64,000 nucleotides of DNA from Rhyacichthys aspro (lineage: Eukaryota; Chordata; Actinopteri; Gobiiformes; Rhyacichthyidae), in contig CM072155.1 in assembly GCA_036850595.1 (NCBI GenBank), forward strand, positions 6,123,953 through 6,187,952, given 5' to 3'. A program made the position numbers and the translations under genes. Below, one piece after another: positions 47,686-61,900 of this stretch; position 1 is the stretch's first letter; every line of letters begins with the position of its first letter. The notes under the pieces are model-generated. The model worked only from the letters and a program-made list of their open reading frames with translations. It was not told the origin of the DNA and did not search any database.

Positions 47686-48690
47686 GTGAGTCCATTCAAA
47701 CCTGCAGCTGAACAATATACTTTTTACATTAGTTAGAAAGTACACCATTCTATACTGTTAGCTGCTAATTCTGTACAATCAAATGTCATCTTGTAATCAG
47801 TGTATGAGTGTAGCAGGGGTGTTATGAGGTTAAATAAAGAACTTAGAGACACTGACTGTGAGATGTTTAGTTGAATTTTAACAGTTGTATATTCTACATC
47901 AGCGCCTCAAGCCTGATACCCCTGGGGTATGTTACATTTTTACTGTATTATATTGTTGATGTCACAATATGCAACATCAACGTAATGAGAAGCAAGAGTT
48001 ATCAGCTGTAAACACGTGTTGGTTGTGATTTTAAACCAATTTTCATCAATATTTCTACAAATACACTGTTACAGCTGATCCTTATTAGGGATTTAACGAT
48101 ATTCATGATATTGACAATATATCACAATATTGGATTAGCACGAGTATCGCAATATTGTTGGGTACTTGGGAAGAGAAGTGAAACCTTGTCTTTCAATGGA
48201 CAATGTCTGCAGAGGTGAGAAGGTTTATTTGTGCTAATGTTTATAATGGTTAAAACAAAAAACAACAACAAAAAAAACCCTGCAACATTGAGTGTTTTTG
48301 ATGTATTTAAAAGGTTTATGTTCTCGGTGAAGCCAAATTGTTAGGGTTTAATGTAATAAATCTAAAGAGATCCCAAAACACTGTATGAAAGGAAGATTTG
48401 CATGTGTCTGTGTTGCTTTTTTCATACAAAGAGATTTGCAAAAATAAGAATTTACTTTGCAAATCAATGAGCACGCAAAATAGAAAGAGCCATGTTGATT
48501 CTGTTGCAGGAATGAAGAAAGCATGATTTAGTCTTTACCTAGTGATGGTTTCGGTACGAAGGCATTAATATTACATTTGGGACACAGTTAGAGCAACATT
48601 ACATACAATGCTTTATCAACACGACTATAACCGGTCATAGTAACATTGTCATTTTTATTTTGCAGGTGCAGAGACAGTAACCTGTGAAAC

Positions 48691-50601
48691 ATGGAAATGA
48701 CACAGCTCCTCTTTTTTCTGCTCTTCGTGGGAGTCATGGACCAACAAAAACTAATATATTACCAGTCTAAAACATGGTCTGAAGCTCAGGCCTACTGCAG
48801 GCAGCACCACACTGACCTGGTCACTATTAGAAATGATACTGATAATGATCGAATTACCCAAAAGAGTTGGCTTGGTTTAAACCGAGACAATTCATATGCA
48901 AACTGGAAATGGTCCAACGGAGACGAGCCACTCACATTTAACATTAAATGGAACGGTGGTAAGTACAAATGTGTTTATAGATGAGGAGAATGAGGACATG
49001 AGATTAGATATTCAAATAAAGTCACTTTAATCAAATACGTGAAAGAATAGCAAACAATGTAGTAATGGATGGCAGAAGAGTTATACTAAACATTTCTGCA
49101 CAAACTGTCAATTTAAGTAACGGATTTTATTGAGGGCATTGGCTTGTTTTTTTGTTTTTTTTACGTTTTCTTGTTTATACACTTAAAATACTCTTTGTTA
49201 TGAACATAAAATATCAACAGCTACACATTTGACTATTAATTTCCTAGAAAATAACCATGCAGTGATGTTACATCAGTTACATTTACACAAAGAGCGAGGA
49301 CAATCAGGCTGCTTTCTTGCCTTGCAACTAGAAAAATCTGCTTCTTTCAGATAAAAAATCTTAATGCGCAATTTGTTACAAGGCTTAAAAATGCTCATGC
49401 AGCTACTGGCTCATTTCATAGTGTTTTTTGAATTTGTGTTGTGGTTTATTCATATTGTGTTTTGATTTTATTGTGTTGGGTCTCTGTACTATTGTGTTTG
49501 TTTTAAGCAGAATGTTTTTAAGCGGAATGCACAATAACTGTTGGGGCCAGATTTAGTAAGGCGTTGCTCCATTGCAAAACCCATTTTTGATAGGGATGGC
49601 ACTTTCTATATTTACTAAAGGCTCACAGTGTTGTATTGCCGATGCAAGGCTTCATTTCTTCTTTTATAAACTTAGTCCAAGGCAGAATATCCATTTAAAT
49701 TATAGCTTTTTTTGTGGGAATGACGCAATAGTCCACTGTGCGTCTCTCCCTCGTCCCGCTGCAGGTTCATGGAGCATGTTTGTCTAAATGAGTAGAATGA
49801 CTTGACCCAACATTGCGTATTTCACCATTTTGTCCGCTGTGTGCCTCTTGTGTCATGTGTAAGGATCTGTGCGCTCCTGTCCTGTGCCAGACACTGTAAA
49901 TATTGCGTGACTTAACAGTATTGAAATTTCTGTCTTCCTATTTTTAGTAAATATGCTTCTCATTAGACCCCCTGCCACACACTCTCAGTCGAAGTATTTT
50001 AAAGCACATTTCATTTCATGTGTGGACTTTTTCCTGCATTTGTAGATGATCCAAACGTTGGAGAAGACTGTGTTTACAAGGATCCAAATGATAATGGAAG
50101 ATGGAGGAGCAGTAAATGTTGGGACAGTCATAATTTCTACTGTGCAGATGAATGGCTGGTTCTTGTTAAAATGAGAAAAACGTGGGAGGAGGCATTAGAA
50201 CACTGCAGGTCTCTGGATGTGACTGACCCAACCCTCTACCAGAACTACAACTACGACCTGGCCACTCTGGTCACTCAAGAAGAGCATGACACGGCCCGGA
50301 AGATGATACAAACAGCTGTAACAGAAAGGGTAACACTACTACTGTACTGATAGAATGTCATTTTGTTGTTGATCTTCAGTGTTTGATTGTAAATGTGTGG
50401 TAGGTGTGGACCGGGCTCAGGTTTCTGGGAGATCAGTGGACGTGGGTCGGTGGAGAGGAGGTCCAGTATGTGGATATAGACAAGTGCCCTAGTGACCAGC
50501 GCTGTGGCTTACTGGAGAAGACAGGCACCAGTCTCTACAATCTGTCAACGTGTCAGGAAAAAAACAACTTCTTCTGCTACAAGAGACGTCCAGCAGTGTA
50601 G
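48691..50601 (+). CDS. Secreted double C-type lectin-like domain protein, gene F
   Basis: Coding exons are 48691-48958, 50046-50329 and 50404-50601, giving 249 residues. The start exon begins at 48666 after TTTTGCAG. Exon 1 ends GGTG|GTAAGT, not at the earlier GGTGGT. The signal segment is LLFFLLFVGVMD. CTLD1 has KTWSEAQAYC, KSWLGLNR, WKWSNG, EDCVYK and FYCADE. CTLD2 is almost identical to E (KTWEEALEHC, VWTGLRFLGDQWTW, RCGLL, FFC). The CTLD1 patch reads DPNDNGRWRSSKCWDSHNF, against EPNDNGRWRSKHCGGSLNF in E. Exon 1 differs from E far more than exons 2b-3 do. No sugar-binding motifs; nine mature cysteines. Confidence 0.9.
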
Positions 50602-51470
50602 ACATTGAAGACATCTGGCATTTTCTGTACTTTTGTGAACTATTTAACATTTTAATAGCATGCACATCGATTTCAAAAACATCTTTGTGCATTTTACTTG
50701 ACGTAACGTAGATTTAGACAGTTAGGCTGTTGATCTATTTGAATGACAGGTCAGCAAATGCATGTCATGACCAGACCACAAAGCTGAACTGCTCCAGTGC
50801 CTGAATGAATATGTAAAATGTGGCGTTTTCTTCAGAGAGCGCAAAATCCAAGGCTTAGAAAATGCAAATGGATTCATGTAGAGGCTGTAATCTGAGTTTT
50901 TATTATGAGCTATGTGTGAACTGTTTGCAGAGGGAAGATTGAAATGTGAAATCATTTTTGAAAGAGAACATTTGGGACCATACAATCATAATAGGCTGAT
51001 GTGACGTGGTGACAACTAAGAGCTAAATTTGACTTCTTTTCCTTGTATCTGGCCTATATTTCAGTGAACAGTAGTTTTTGCTGCAGGTGTCTTTCACCAG
51101 GTGTGAGCGGTGTGTAGTGACAAACTCAAGAGAGATGACAGACCCATAGGAGGTGGGGAACAGGTCTTGTTGTGTAAGCAGGTGGAGCAGGCCGCTATGT
51201 ACTGAAGACCACCAAAACTGCCATGATCTAATTTGCCCCATTGTCTGAAAATCAACCAAAAATAGATGAGGAACATTTTGCAATTTAGTTTGGAGGTAAG
51301 CATTTTATGTAGCACCCAATCATTGCCACCAGAGGGCAGACTTTCCTAAGGTGTCTTATAAACCTTAGGAAAGTCTTAGGAGACAACAAAAAAGAGAAGC
51401 TGTTCCTACAGTGACAGACATATTAAAAATGTTCTGCTGCCATCATGCTGGTCTGAAAAAGTCGTCCCTC

Positions 51471-53048
51471 ATGCTCCAACCCCGAAGTCACACAGTAACC
51501 TGCAAGCTTTCATTGTTTTGTTTTTTTTAATAAACCTGAAACATTTAGCCACAACCAACGTTTAGAGCGTACCTTAAACTTGTAGCTCAGAGTAATGCAA
51601 TCCCACATTTATAATACATGTAAACATTTATTACATACATGTTGTACTTTAGAGAGGTGAAAATCAGAATGTCTTTATGGTTCACACAGGTTTTTAGCTT
51701 ACTGTGCTGGTGTAAATGTCTTTTGACTAAAGTCTGAAAACAAATCAGCCAGATGATTTGTATTTTCTTTTGCATAAACCATACATTCTGGTAATGGACC
51801 TCTAGCTTGTGCCTGTGACACAGTACCAAGGATACTGAGGGCTTGAAACAAGAACAGAAAAGCAGTCGCTCTTGCAGCTAGGGGCACCTGCAGGATTTTG
51901 TCTTTGGGTTTGCACAGAACTCAACCCATCCTTGCCCCACAATTATTATTACTGGGTTGCAGCTTACGTCAATAGATATTGCACTAAACCCTGAATACCA
52001 ATAATGCTTGAAATAAAATCAAACTACTCCTTTGTTCCTCTCTATGACTCTTTAAGTTGAGTGGTTCTATCTGCTCATTTAAGATAAATGTCTGGGTTTT
52101 GAGGCAATACGAAACCCAGACATTTCTAAACAGATTCCTTAAAGGTGCCCAATGTTATAGTATGTTGTAATATAATTGAACCAAATGGAACACAAAAGTC
52201 TAAATTATGTTTTCAATAGTGCACATGTTGATAAAATAACATTTGGAAAAAAGTCATGTCAAGCTTTATCGAACCCAGTGGAAGGACTCATTGTAGTCTC
52301 ATGACAACCTGTTGTGTGGACAAACTGAGCACTCAACATCAATAAGTCAGGATTGAGAAATGCAAGGAGAAGTATGATGGGAGTGTTTATAGACCGCTAA
52401 TCTTGTCCCAGCACAAATCATGACAGTACTAGGAAACTGGTGTTAGTAGGTGAAGGCACCTAGCTATGAGAAAGCTGAGCGTGTGGAGCACTGAAATTAT
52501 GGGTCTCAAGAGCGATAAGTCCCGGAGACTACAGCGCTAGCAATATTAGCATTAGCAACATAAGGCTAAGCCCTAGCAACGTAAGGCTTACATCTGTTTG
52601 CAATTCGTTTAAAATGTAACGAGACAAGAGAAACGGACCACAATGCTAATAAAAATATAGTGAATAGAAAGTTAGTTACCAGTCTAGAAGATAAGCAGCC
52701 AGCTCAGAGTCCAGTTTTAAACCAATGCAGTCACATAGTTCTCTCCATCTTTGGAACGCGGTTCCAATATTTATTCACGTTTTATTTCTTTTATCGTCCC
52801 ATTTGCGCTTTTCTGGTCTCTTTACTCCTTCTGTTTTCCTTTGTTTATGACGTTTAGCAGTGTATGCAGTAACAGCTAATGCAGGCATAGCTACCTTGCC
52901 CTCTGAGACTTCGGCCGTCATGTTGTCTCTGTTTACCAGTTGTGCATGCGCAGACCATTGCAAAGACATTGTACAGCAACAGCCAATGGGGTTCTCTGTT
53001 AAGTCCCTGGGCGTCAGTATCAATCAATTATACGTCAGTCAGCATTCA
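51471..53048. other. Intergenic, nothing recognised
   Basis: Lies between the E/F duplication end and the TTAA element. Small open frames are unsupported; no gene is recognised. Confidence 0.5.
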
Positions 53049-53052
53049 TTAA

Positions 53053-53958
53053 AGGTCCTATATTATACTATTTTGAACATTACACAGTGTATTTTGGATA
53101 CATTTACCATATCACGTTTTGCAACATGAAACACACAATAATTATCTTATACAAGCGGTTTGAATGAGCTCTCATCATGAGTCCAAAGTGAACGGTCTGA
53201 TTTGGCGCTGTCACTTTAAGGCTCAGCTATTCCGTGTTGGCTCCGCCCACTTCCTGCCTGAAGTCACGCTACAACTACGCGCTGCCGCTGGAAACAGACT
53301 GAAGTAAACACGGTACATGGAAGTAATAACTTTTTCAGCAATAGCTTTGAGAGTAACTGAGCCGTATATATCCTCGACCCAGAGTCTGACTCCGAGTTCA
53401 AAGAACATGAGCAAAAACAAAAACCTCAAAGGCTTCTACAAGATGTTTCTGCTTGGTAAATGAGAAACTATTTATTGTGTATGTTTCTATTGTGTAGCCC
53501 GTAGCATAGCGCATGTTAACTGCTTCTGTTTATAGATGCACATGTGGAAATGGCCGTACAATGCCTACTGAAGTTGAGAATGTATGCTGCCTGGAGACTC
53601 CTAAGGCAGCTGTTGTGCAGTGTATTGAAAGTAAAGTAAAAGTATTGACGGTAAGTAAGCTAACACAGTAGCAGCGATGCTTCTCTGTGTCTGAGCTGCA
53701 GAGCACGGCACTTGTTGACAGTGCAGGAGAGAGGGGCAGGAGGAGTGTGGAGGAGCACTTCCTGGAGAGGAGTGGTTTATTTCACATATTGATGTCATTG
53801 CGTGAAACAGCTCGTTGAAAGGACTGTAGTTCAAACTAAATAAATTACTCAAACATGCGCGAATGAAACAAAACACAACTTTGGGTATGTGTTTGAGGTA
53901 GAAACGTTAGAACATGGTTAAAAGCTCAGGAAAGTCGATTTAGCATAATATGGGACCT
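53053..53958. mobile_element. TTAA-flanked DNA element (piggyBac/Kolobok-type MITE)
   Basis: The left end AGGTCCTATATTATACTA and the inverted right end AGGTCCCATATTATGCTA form an 18-bp terminal repeat with two mismatches. TTAA flanks both ends (53049-53052 and 53959-53962), the target preference of piggyBac and Kolobok elements. It is about 906 bp and I see no transposase. Confidence 0.8.
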
Positions 53959-54367
53959 TTAATGATTGTTACGACCTGGCTCTAGTAGCCATAACAACAA
54001 GGAGACACGGTTTGGAAATATGAAAACAACTGATTTATTAAACCGAAAATAAACTCAGAGTAATCACAAATGCATGGAAATGGCAAATCAGTAGAGTCAG
54101 TAGTGTAGAGAGTGCATGGATGTGTGAGTGTGTGGTGCAAGATGTTGAACGGTGTGAAACATAAATACGAAAACAGGACAGCCGCCACTGATGTGGAGCC
54201 GTCAGCGCGGGTCGAGATAAAGCCAGGTTACAGAATGGAGGGCTTTATACTGGATGGACACAGGTGTCTCCCATCCAATCCTCCGCGGTCTCCGCCTCGG
54301 GACAAAGAACAGCACACTAACATCAGGAGACCGTCACACCCCCAGCCACAAAAGACAGGTTCCCACC

Positions 54368-54564
<197 letters not shown>

Positions 54565-54971
54565 TCAGACCATTACCATTAGTAGTTTAGTCCTTGTTTA
54601 GTCCATTTAAATGGAGTGCAGTTGGTCATTTACCTGTAGATAACACATCTCTTAGACTTCCCTGTATTCTCCTGTTATACTCTTTTTTCTTTTATTGTAT
54701 ATGACCAGAGATATAATATATAAGATATAGCCTAACACAGACGAGTAGGTGGTACTTGGATAGTCAAATTATTTATGAGATGGTACTCACCGAGAAAGGT
54801 TTAAGAATCTCTGTTATAGCCCTTTCCAGAAACATATATTTCCCATTTATATGAGTGTGCAAGTTAAAGACTAAGGCCAAATCCCAATTCGACCCCTTAG
54901 TCCTTGTTTAATATACAATATGAGATGTATAAATGAGCATTATCAGGGGTGTGGGGGTGCGTGGACAATCA

Positions 54972-55343
54972 GCCCGTTTACATTCACACTAATCTTTTTG
55001 ATTTTAGATTTCTGGAGTTATCAGATTATTGTGTGATCATGTAAACACCATGATCCACACGGATTTCCTTTATCTGATAGTGGCACTAATCTGATTATGA
55101 TAAATCAGATTAACTCACCTAGATTTCTCCCCAATTCTCTGATGTCTTGGTGCATGTATACCTTTAATATGTAAAAAATTGCTGCCATGTTCAACAAGAC
55201 AAGACTGGATGTTTTGAAAATAACAGAAGGAGGTTCCACTATGCAAGGGTTTTTTGATCACATTTCTGAAGTGCATGTAAACAGATCTGATTTATACAAT
55301 AATCTGATTACTCCCAGGTATCAGATTATTATGGTCATGTAAA
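54972..55343. mobile_element. MITE, duplicate of 28429-28802
   Basis: Same ends and AATCTGATT-rich interior as the C-block copy. Confidence 0.7.
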
Positions 55344-57824
55344 TGGAGTGTGTGTGTTGTAATGTGTAGAACTAAACAAACGCAGACTGCCAAACCAAAC
55401 GATACCAACCAAACCAAAAAGAAACAGATGGCGTGTCATGGGGCTGGAAGTATAGGACAGCAGCAGCAGAGGGCCTGGTTAAATAGCCACCAGGGTCCCA
55501 TGGGTGTACCAATCCAGGGACCCCACTAGGGGGCATCAGGCTAATCTTGTCAAGCAGATCTCTCTTTAACACTCTTTAATGGGGAAACACAGGGTGCCAT
55601 AAAGTGGGGCTGCTCAACTGTGATTGGTTATTTCAGCAAAGAGGGCGGGTCTAATGTAACTCCTATCATGTGATGAGCCCCCCTCTTTTCATTCACTGCT
55701 GCGTTAAACACTAGATGATAAATATCTGGGGCAGATGCTTTCACTTCCTGGAATATGGACAATTGTTTTTTGTTTTCTTTCTTCATCTTCTGGATATCTT
55801 TGAAAAAAAAGACATGAAAGAGTGAACCACACTTGAACACAAATGACCTGAAGAGTTAACACTGTGTTTGTATTTCAATTGTAATCTAAATAAATGGTTC
55901 ATTCTGTTTCCCTTTCCCCTTTTCCTAAATTATTCAATACATAATGTTTCCTTGCAACCAATTTATATCTTGTCTCCTTCATTCACACATTCAAGTTCCA
56001 TAGACGACTCTAGTTTTCTGCATAGAGTCAGCCTCAGATCATTGTAATAGCCATTATAGCCTACACCTTCCAAACATATTTACTGCTGTGAATGCTTTCT
56101 TGTCAATCAATACAATGAAGTGGCTTTTAAAGTGTAAGTAGTCTACTGACCTAGAAATTAGATTGGAGTTATACAAAGCTTTTTAAACGTCTGTGCTCAT
56201 GGGATATTGTTGAAAGGTTAAAACTAAACAGACTAATAGACCTTTTGGAGTATTTTTATTTTAGGAGAGAACAACCCTTGATTATGATCAAGATTGTTTA
56301 GTTAAAAATCAGTTAAAGATATTAGCGTATTCAATATACAGTAGACAGCGCCTAAATACTGAGTCTAGCAATTGATGGGGGCAGAGTTATCAAAACGTCA
56401 TCCATTTGAAACAACCAATCACAGCCCATACTTTCTAGCATCAACCGAAGCATAGGTCCTTGTAGCTTGTAGCCTTTAGCAGCCAAAATGCTTGTGTATT
56501 AAAGCAGACAACTATCAATATCACTAATAACAATAATGATGGATTCGATTTATATAACGAATGTTCTCTACCCACTCACTGACAGTCTGCCATTTGCACG
56601 CACCATTTTGTTCATGGAGATTTTACTCTTTATCGGTGGATGTCTTTGTAATAAAAAAAGAAACACAAACAACTACTTATTTTCTGACTGTTGGTTACAA
56701 TACTTTTCAGATATTTTGGAATAGGTTTAATTGAAAACACATCAACTGTTCTAGTATTTGTCCAAGAATATGATTATCACACACATTAAAATGAGTCAAG
56801 GTCAAGGTCAGTGGTGAACGTGGCAGTCAAATGCAGTGTTTTGTTTGTCACTGGCGCACAGAGCCATTCAAATAAACAGACAGTGGTGGAGGTAGTACTC
56901 ACTTTCTCTACTTAAGTAAAAGTACAGATAAAGAGGGGGAAAAGTACAAGTATCACATTAAATGTATTACTGAAGTGAATGTATTAAAGTACTTGCTTTT
57001 AAATGCACTTTAAAGTATAAAAGTAAAAAGTATTTGACTCAACTTCAACTAACTAATCATTATAAAACTGATTTATTTTCTAAACTCCAAAGCTAAAAGC
57101 AGCAACAGTCTGAGAGAAATCACAATCCTCTGAGAAGAACAAGTTGGATTTGTGATGTAAGTAATGTGTTATAACACTTTTGAAAATGATTATGTTAAAT
57201 ATCTAAAATATTAAGGGTGGTCCAATCAGGATTTCTGAGGCATATCTTGATCACTGAAAGAATTATTGGCCGATCACCCACCGGTCACAAAGCCTATTTA
57301 ATATTCAATTACAGGTTTTCCGCTGCATTCATTAGAATGTGGCAGCCATGACACAAGTCCCCTGTCCTTGTCTCTATATTTTCCATCAGTAAAAATACAG
57401 CAATTACACAGATTTTCTCAGATATAAAAGTAAAACCTCATTTTACAGATTTAGAAACCATTATGGTGTTATATACCTCTATCCACATTTCTTTCTTGGG
57501 TTCAGTGAAGGCAGCACGGAAATAATCAGCCAATCAGATCATTTGTAGGTTGTTTCTGGGGCTGCAAAACGTTAAAAAGTACACAGTGGAAAATATAGTT
57601 ATAATATAATTCAATAAGACTCTAGTGTTGATAAAGTTAAAGATGAAGTTTCTGTGGATTTAAAAAAAAATGGTTGGTTGTGTTCAGAGTAAAGATCAGA
57701 GTAAAAGTGCATGTATTTTCTCTTGAAACAAAGCAAAAGGAAGAAACCACTCCTCTGGCACCTTTTTCGTTATTTTCCAGTGTATGGAAAGTCTCCATTT
57801 ACAAGCTCCTCATTAAATCCCTGT

Positions 57825-57833
57825 TATAAAAAG
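57825..57833 (+). promoter_or_regulatory. Possible TATA box for gene G
   Basis: TATAAAAAG lies about 145 bases before the donor of the proposed untranslated exon (57978). The C and D blocks have TTTACAAAG here (32555-32563 in C). Start sites are not known. Confidence 0.35.
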
Positions 57834-57859
57834 CTATGTTTTGCATAGTCAAAAAACAC

Positions 57860-57978
57860 TGTCAGGAGACGTCTTGCTCACTCTTTTCATCAAGACAAGA
57901 TAGATCTGAACTCTTGATATCCACAGAAGTTAAAGCTGCCATTACTGCTGCTGCTGCTGCTGCTGCTGCTGAAACAAG
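57860..57978 (+). other. Candidate untranslated first exon of gene G
   Basis: GCTGAAACAAG|GTGAGAG gives the donor after 57978. The exon carries eight CTG units (57947-57970), against about four in C and D. The 5' end is not determined. Confidence 0.6.
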
Positions 57979-58058
57979 GTGAGAGTGCAAAATAGATGAA
58001 TTCTTAGTTCTCTGTTCTCAGAATATAGTATGGTAGATTATGGATGAGTTTACATAAA

Positions 58059-58777
58059 CAGCTGTGTTTATAATAATAGCAAAAAAGTGAGTAAAGCTCA
58101 ATATCCTTATACCTTCTATTTCAAATCAAAACATGAACAAAAAATGTGTTATTCCTTTACAGAAAGTGAAGAAAAGGTTTTTTTTTTATTTTTACAAACT
58201 CAAACATTTACTGTATAAACTGGAAAATGCTTTAGATTCAGCTTTTGAATCTGGATCTGGATATTCTTCTGCATTTCTTGGTTTTGCCTCAGAAACAGCA
58301 TTTTTTATGTCACCCATAAGTTTTCTATTGGATTAAGGTCCATGGATTGTGTTGGGCACTCACTCATATCGTCAATCTTGTTGGTCTGGAACCAGGATGC
58401 TGCTCACTTACTGCTGTGATTGGGGTAATTGTCTTGTTTAAACACGCAAGTGTTTTGATGTATTCAAACTGGTGTGTGATAAATAAACCCAACCCTGGGA
58501 GGCACCCCTGGCAGCTCAGGTAGAGCATACACCTAGGACACGGGAGACCTGGGTTCGTGTCTCGGTCGAGTCATTTTGTCCAGTGCCATTACTCACTCTC
58601 TTTCACCCTGCTTCCTGTCCAGCTACTGTCAATCTATCAATAATGACCAAAAAGCCCAAAAAATAATTGTTAAAAAAAAAAAAAAAATCCCGACAATGTT
58701 TCCAATGCTTTTGTGTGTATGAAAATAAAAGATATTAAAAGGATTTTGAGGATTTTTACAAACAGCTATTATTATGA
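58059..58777 (-). mobile_element. Tc1-like remnant with nested tRNA-derived SINE, gene G intron 1
   Basis: Homologous to 32780-33523; the SINE spans about 58496-58690. Both ends are present (CAGCTGTGTTTATAATAATA and, inverted, CAGTTGTGTTCATAATAATA). Confidence 0.85.
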
Positions 58778-58918
58778 ACACAACTGAATATGAAAAGGAC
58801 TTTTTATAAAAACCCACAGGCTATTTTCTTCTGTTCCTCTCAATATTTGTCTAATCACATTAAAGTATATGTTATTACTCCTTCTGTATTGTCTGCAGGA
58901 GCCGTCCTCTGCAACAAG

Positions 58919-61900
58919 ATGAAGAACATGCTCATAATGTTGCCTCTGCTCCTTCATTCTCACGTGGAAGCAGTTGGTCTACGTGTGCCAAAATATGTCC
59001 ACTACAACAGCCATTACATGACATGGCAGACTGCACGGGACATCTGCAGAACGTACCACACTGACCTGGTCACTATCAGAGATGCAGAAGACAATAAGCA
59101 CTTTTTTACTGCCCAAGGGTGGATTGGTTTGTACCGAGACAGTCCCACCTCTAAGTGGAAATGGAGCTTAAGAAATGAATCAGCCAACTTCACCATGTTT
59201 AAAGGCAAGATATTTTCATTGGGAATTTGTGTTAATTAATTTGGTGCCTAAAACAGTAGATGATGATAAACATACTGCACTGTTTGGACTATTGAGTGCA
59301 CCTGAATATAAGCTGCACCCACTAAATTCAAAAAGAAAAAAAAAGTGTACATATATAGGCCACAATTGTCTATAAGCCGCAGGTGTCCACGTTGTAACAT
59401 GATATATTTACACCGAAAGATGTTACACAGAAAGATTTTTTTTTTACTTTTAATCAAACAAATGCTTTTTTCCAAACAGTGCCTGTAACAAAAAAAAATA
59501 AAAAATACAGTAACCTACCAGAAAAGTCATTGATCGCTATCTTCATCTTCCTCCTGCGCACTAAAACCACTAAAGTCGTCTTCTTCAGTGTCAGAATTGA
59601 ACAGCGTCAGAATTACTTCGTCACACACTTTCTCAGTCTCTCTTTCGTTGTCGCTCTCTCTTTCATGTCTCTTTCGTCTCGAGGCAAATTTGAGAAACTT
59701 GAAAGTTGCATCAGGTCCATTTCTTCGTGTGTTTTTCATGATGAGGGTGTGTGCATGAAGCACAAAATCACTGATCTGAAGAATTTTGTGTGCGTTTGAT
59801 TTAATTCGAACAGTTTCATTGGTCCACTGTGACCTGTTTGGTAATTTTATTGGTTTGATGTGACGAGGCTAAATGTATTGGCGGCTTGAAGCTCGTTAGC
59901 CCGTAAAAATCCATAAATTAGCGGCTTATAGTTTGGAAATTACGGTAGTACATTTTCCCCATTTCTCGAAATATGCAAAGGTATATACTGCAAAAAATAA
60001 ATTTGATGAAAAATGCAACAGCACTTTTTTATATGAATGAATGTGAACTCATCCACATTTCTGAAGTCTTTGCTAATTAACGGTGTGCATTGGGTTGGAT
60101 TGATTTCCAGAGGTGGGACCAAGTCCTTGTTAAGCAAGTCACAAGTAAGTCTCAGGTCTTTGGCCTCAAGTCCAAGTCAAGTCCCAAGTCAAAGACAGAC
60201 AAGTCCGAGTCAAGTCCAAAGTCGTATACTTTGAGTTTCAAGTCATCTCAAATCTATACTATTATTACTATTATTATTATTTCATTTTTCATCTTCTACC
60301 GCTTATCCCACTTTGTGGGGTCGCGGGTGGCTGGAGCCTATCCCAGCTGCTTTGGACCTTAGGCGGGGTACACCCTGGACAGTGGCCAGTTCGTCGCAGG
60401 GCTGACACTTAGACGTACATTGACAGACAACCATTCACTCTCACATTCATCCACTAGGGGCACTTTAGAGTCACCAATTCACCTATACATGCATGTCTTT
60501 GGACAGTGGGAGGAAGCCGGAGATCCCGGAGAGAACCCACGGTGACACGGGGAGGACATGCAGACTCCTCACAGAAAGACCAGAGTTAGCCAATGATGTT
60601 TTTATTTGGGTTGGCTACAATCGGCCAACGATGTTTTTTGGGTCGGCCGGGATTCGTACTCACGACCTTCTTGCTGTGAATTTACTATTATTATTTTAAT
60701 AAAACACAAGGAAAATAATAATCAAAATACCAATATTATTATTGGTTATTTTAAATTGTAATTTCTGATATTATATACACAAAATAAAATGATACTAAAA
60801 CTGGCAAGATAGTCAAAAGTTAAGCTTAATTGCAGTCGACTCTTAGCCTACATGAAACGCTCTGTGGCCGTAGTTCACAGAAATGCTGCTTAGACCAAAT
60901 CAAGTCCACTAGCTCACGATTAGCTGAAATGGATCTGGCGAGTCAGGCTTCAAGAGAAGCATTCTATATGACTGTATCACACCATGGTATATTGTCAATA
61001 GGCGCAAAGGCACATGGCTCATTTCCACATGTAAACATTGTATGTATCTGCCCATTGCATCTGCCGATCGCTGCTCACCAAACTACGCTGTTTGACTCTG
61101 CCACCTCGGGGGCAGTAGGGCTAAGGGAGTCAAATGGGACCCAGCTTAAGTGTACACTGGTACTGTCAGGCTGTAGAACTACATTTGAGCAACCATTACA
61201 TCGGATTAAACAGCACATTTGACAAATGTAGGTTTTAGCACTTGGTGGGTCTCGTCTCCGCTTCGGACACCGAGACGAGGCAGGTCCCAAGTGGCCACAG
61301 CGCTACAAAAACACAGACAACACTTTCAATTGCCCTCAACAGTAGCTCAACATGTAGGCTATAGCCTACATTTTATATTAAAACGCTGAAGCACCGCGCT
61401 TATTTGAGTGTGCCTTAATCTTTTACATACTTGAGGGGTCAGCCTTCCAGGTAAAAGCAACGTGCTACAGGTCCAACCATCGACAGTACATTCGTCCAAC
61501 CCCATCCCAGTCTTACTTGTGAATTTGCTGCAAACGCGAAATATACCAACATTTCACACTAAGCTTCAGTAGAAGAAATACATCCTGGCGCCCCCAGGTT
61601 CTACTTTAAGCGTCAATGACTGCATTTACATGGTACATCATACTCTGATTAAGGTTCATAATTAGATTAAGCTCATCCTCTGATTAAGGTGTTTACATGT
61701 GCAGCTGGAATTAGAGTATTCCATTTGCACCTGTTTACATGATAAAAGCATAATCTGATCACGCAAAAAATAAATAAGATGCTATCATGTGGGATAATGT
61801 AATATTTATATAATATTTATATATTAGTAAAAAAACGATAGTAAATCCTCGTATGTAGCCTGGAGGCAAAGCTAATGCTACGGTCACCAGTATACTTCCT

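Noticed and set aside
60830..61222. 130-residue plus-strand ORF
   Set aside because: It lies inside the hAT element, has no recognisable family, and the only transposase-like signal is on the other strand.
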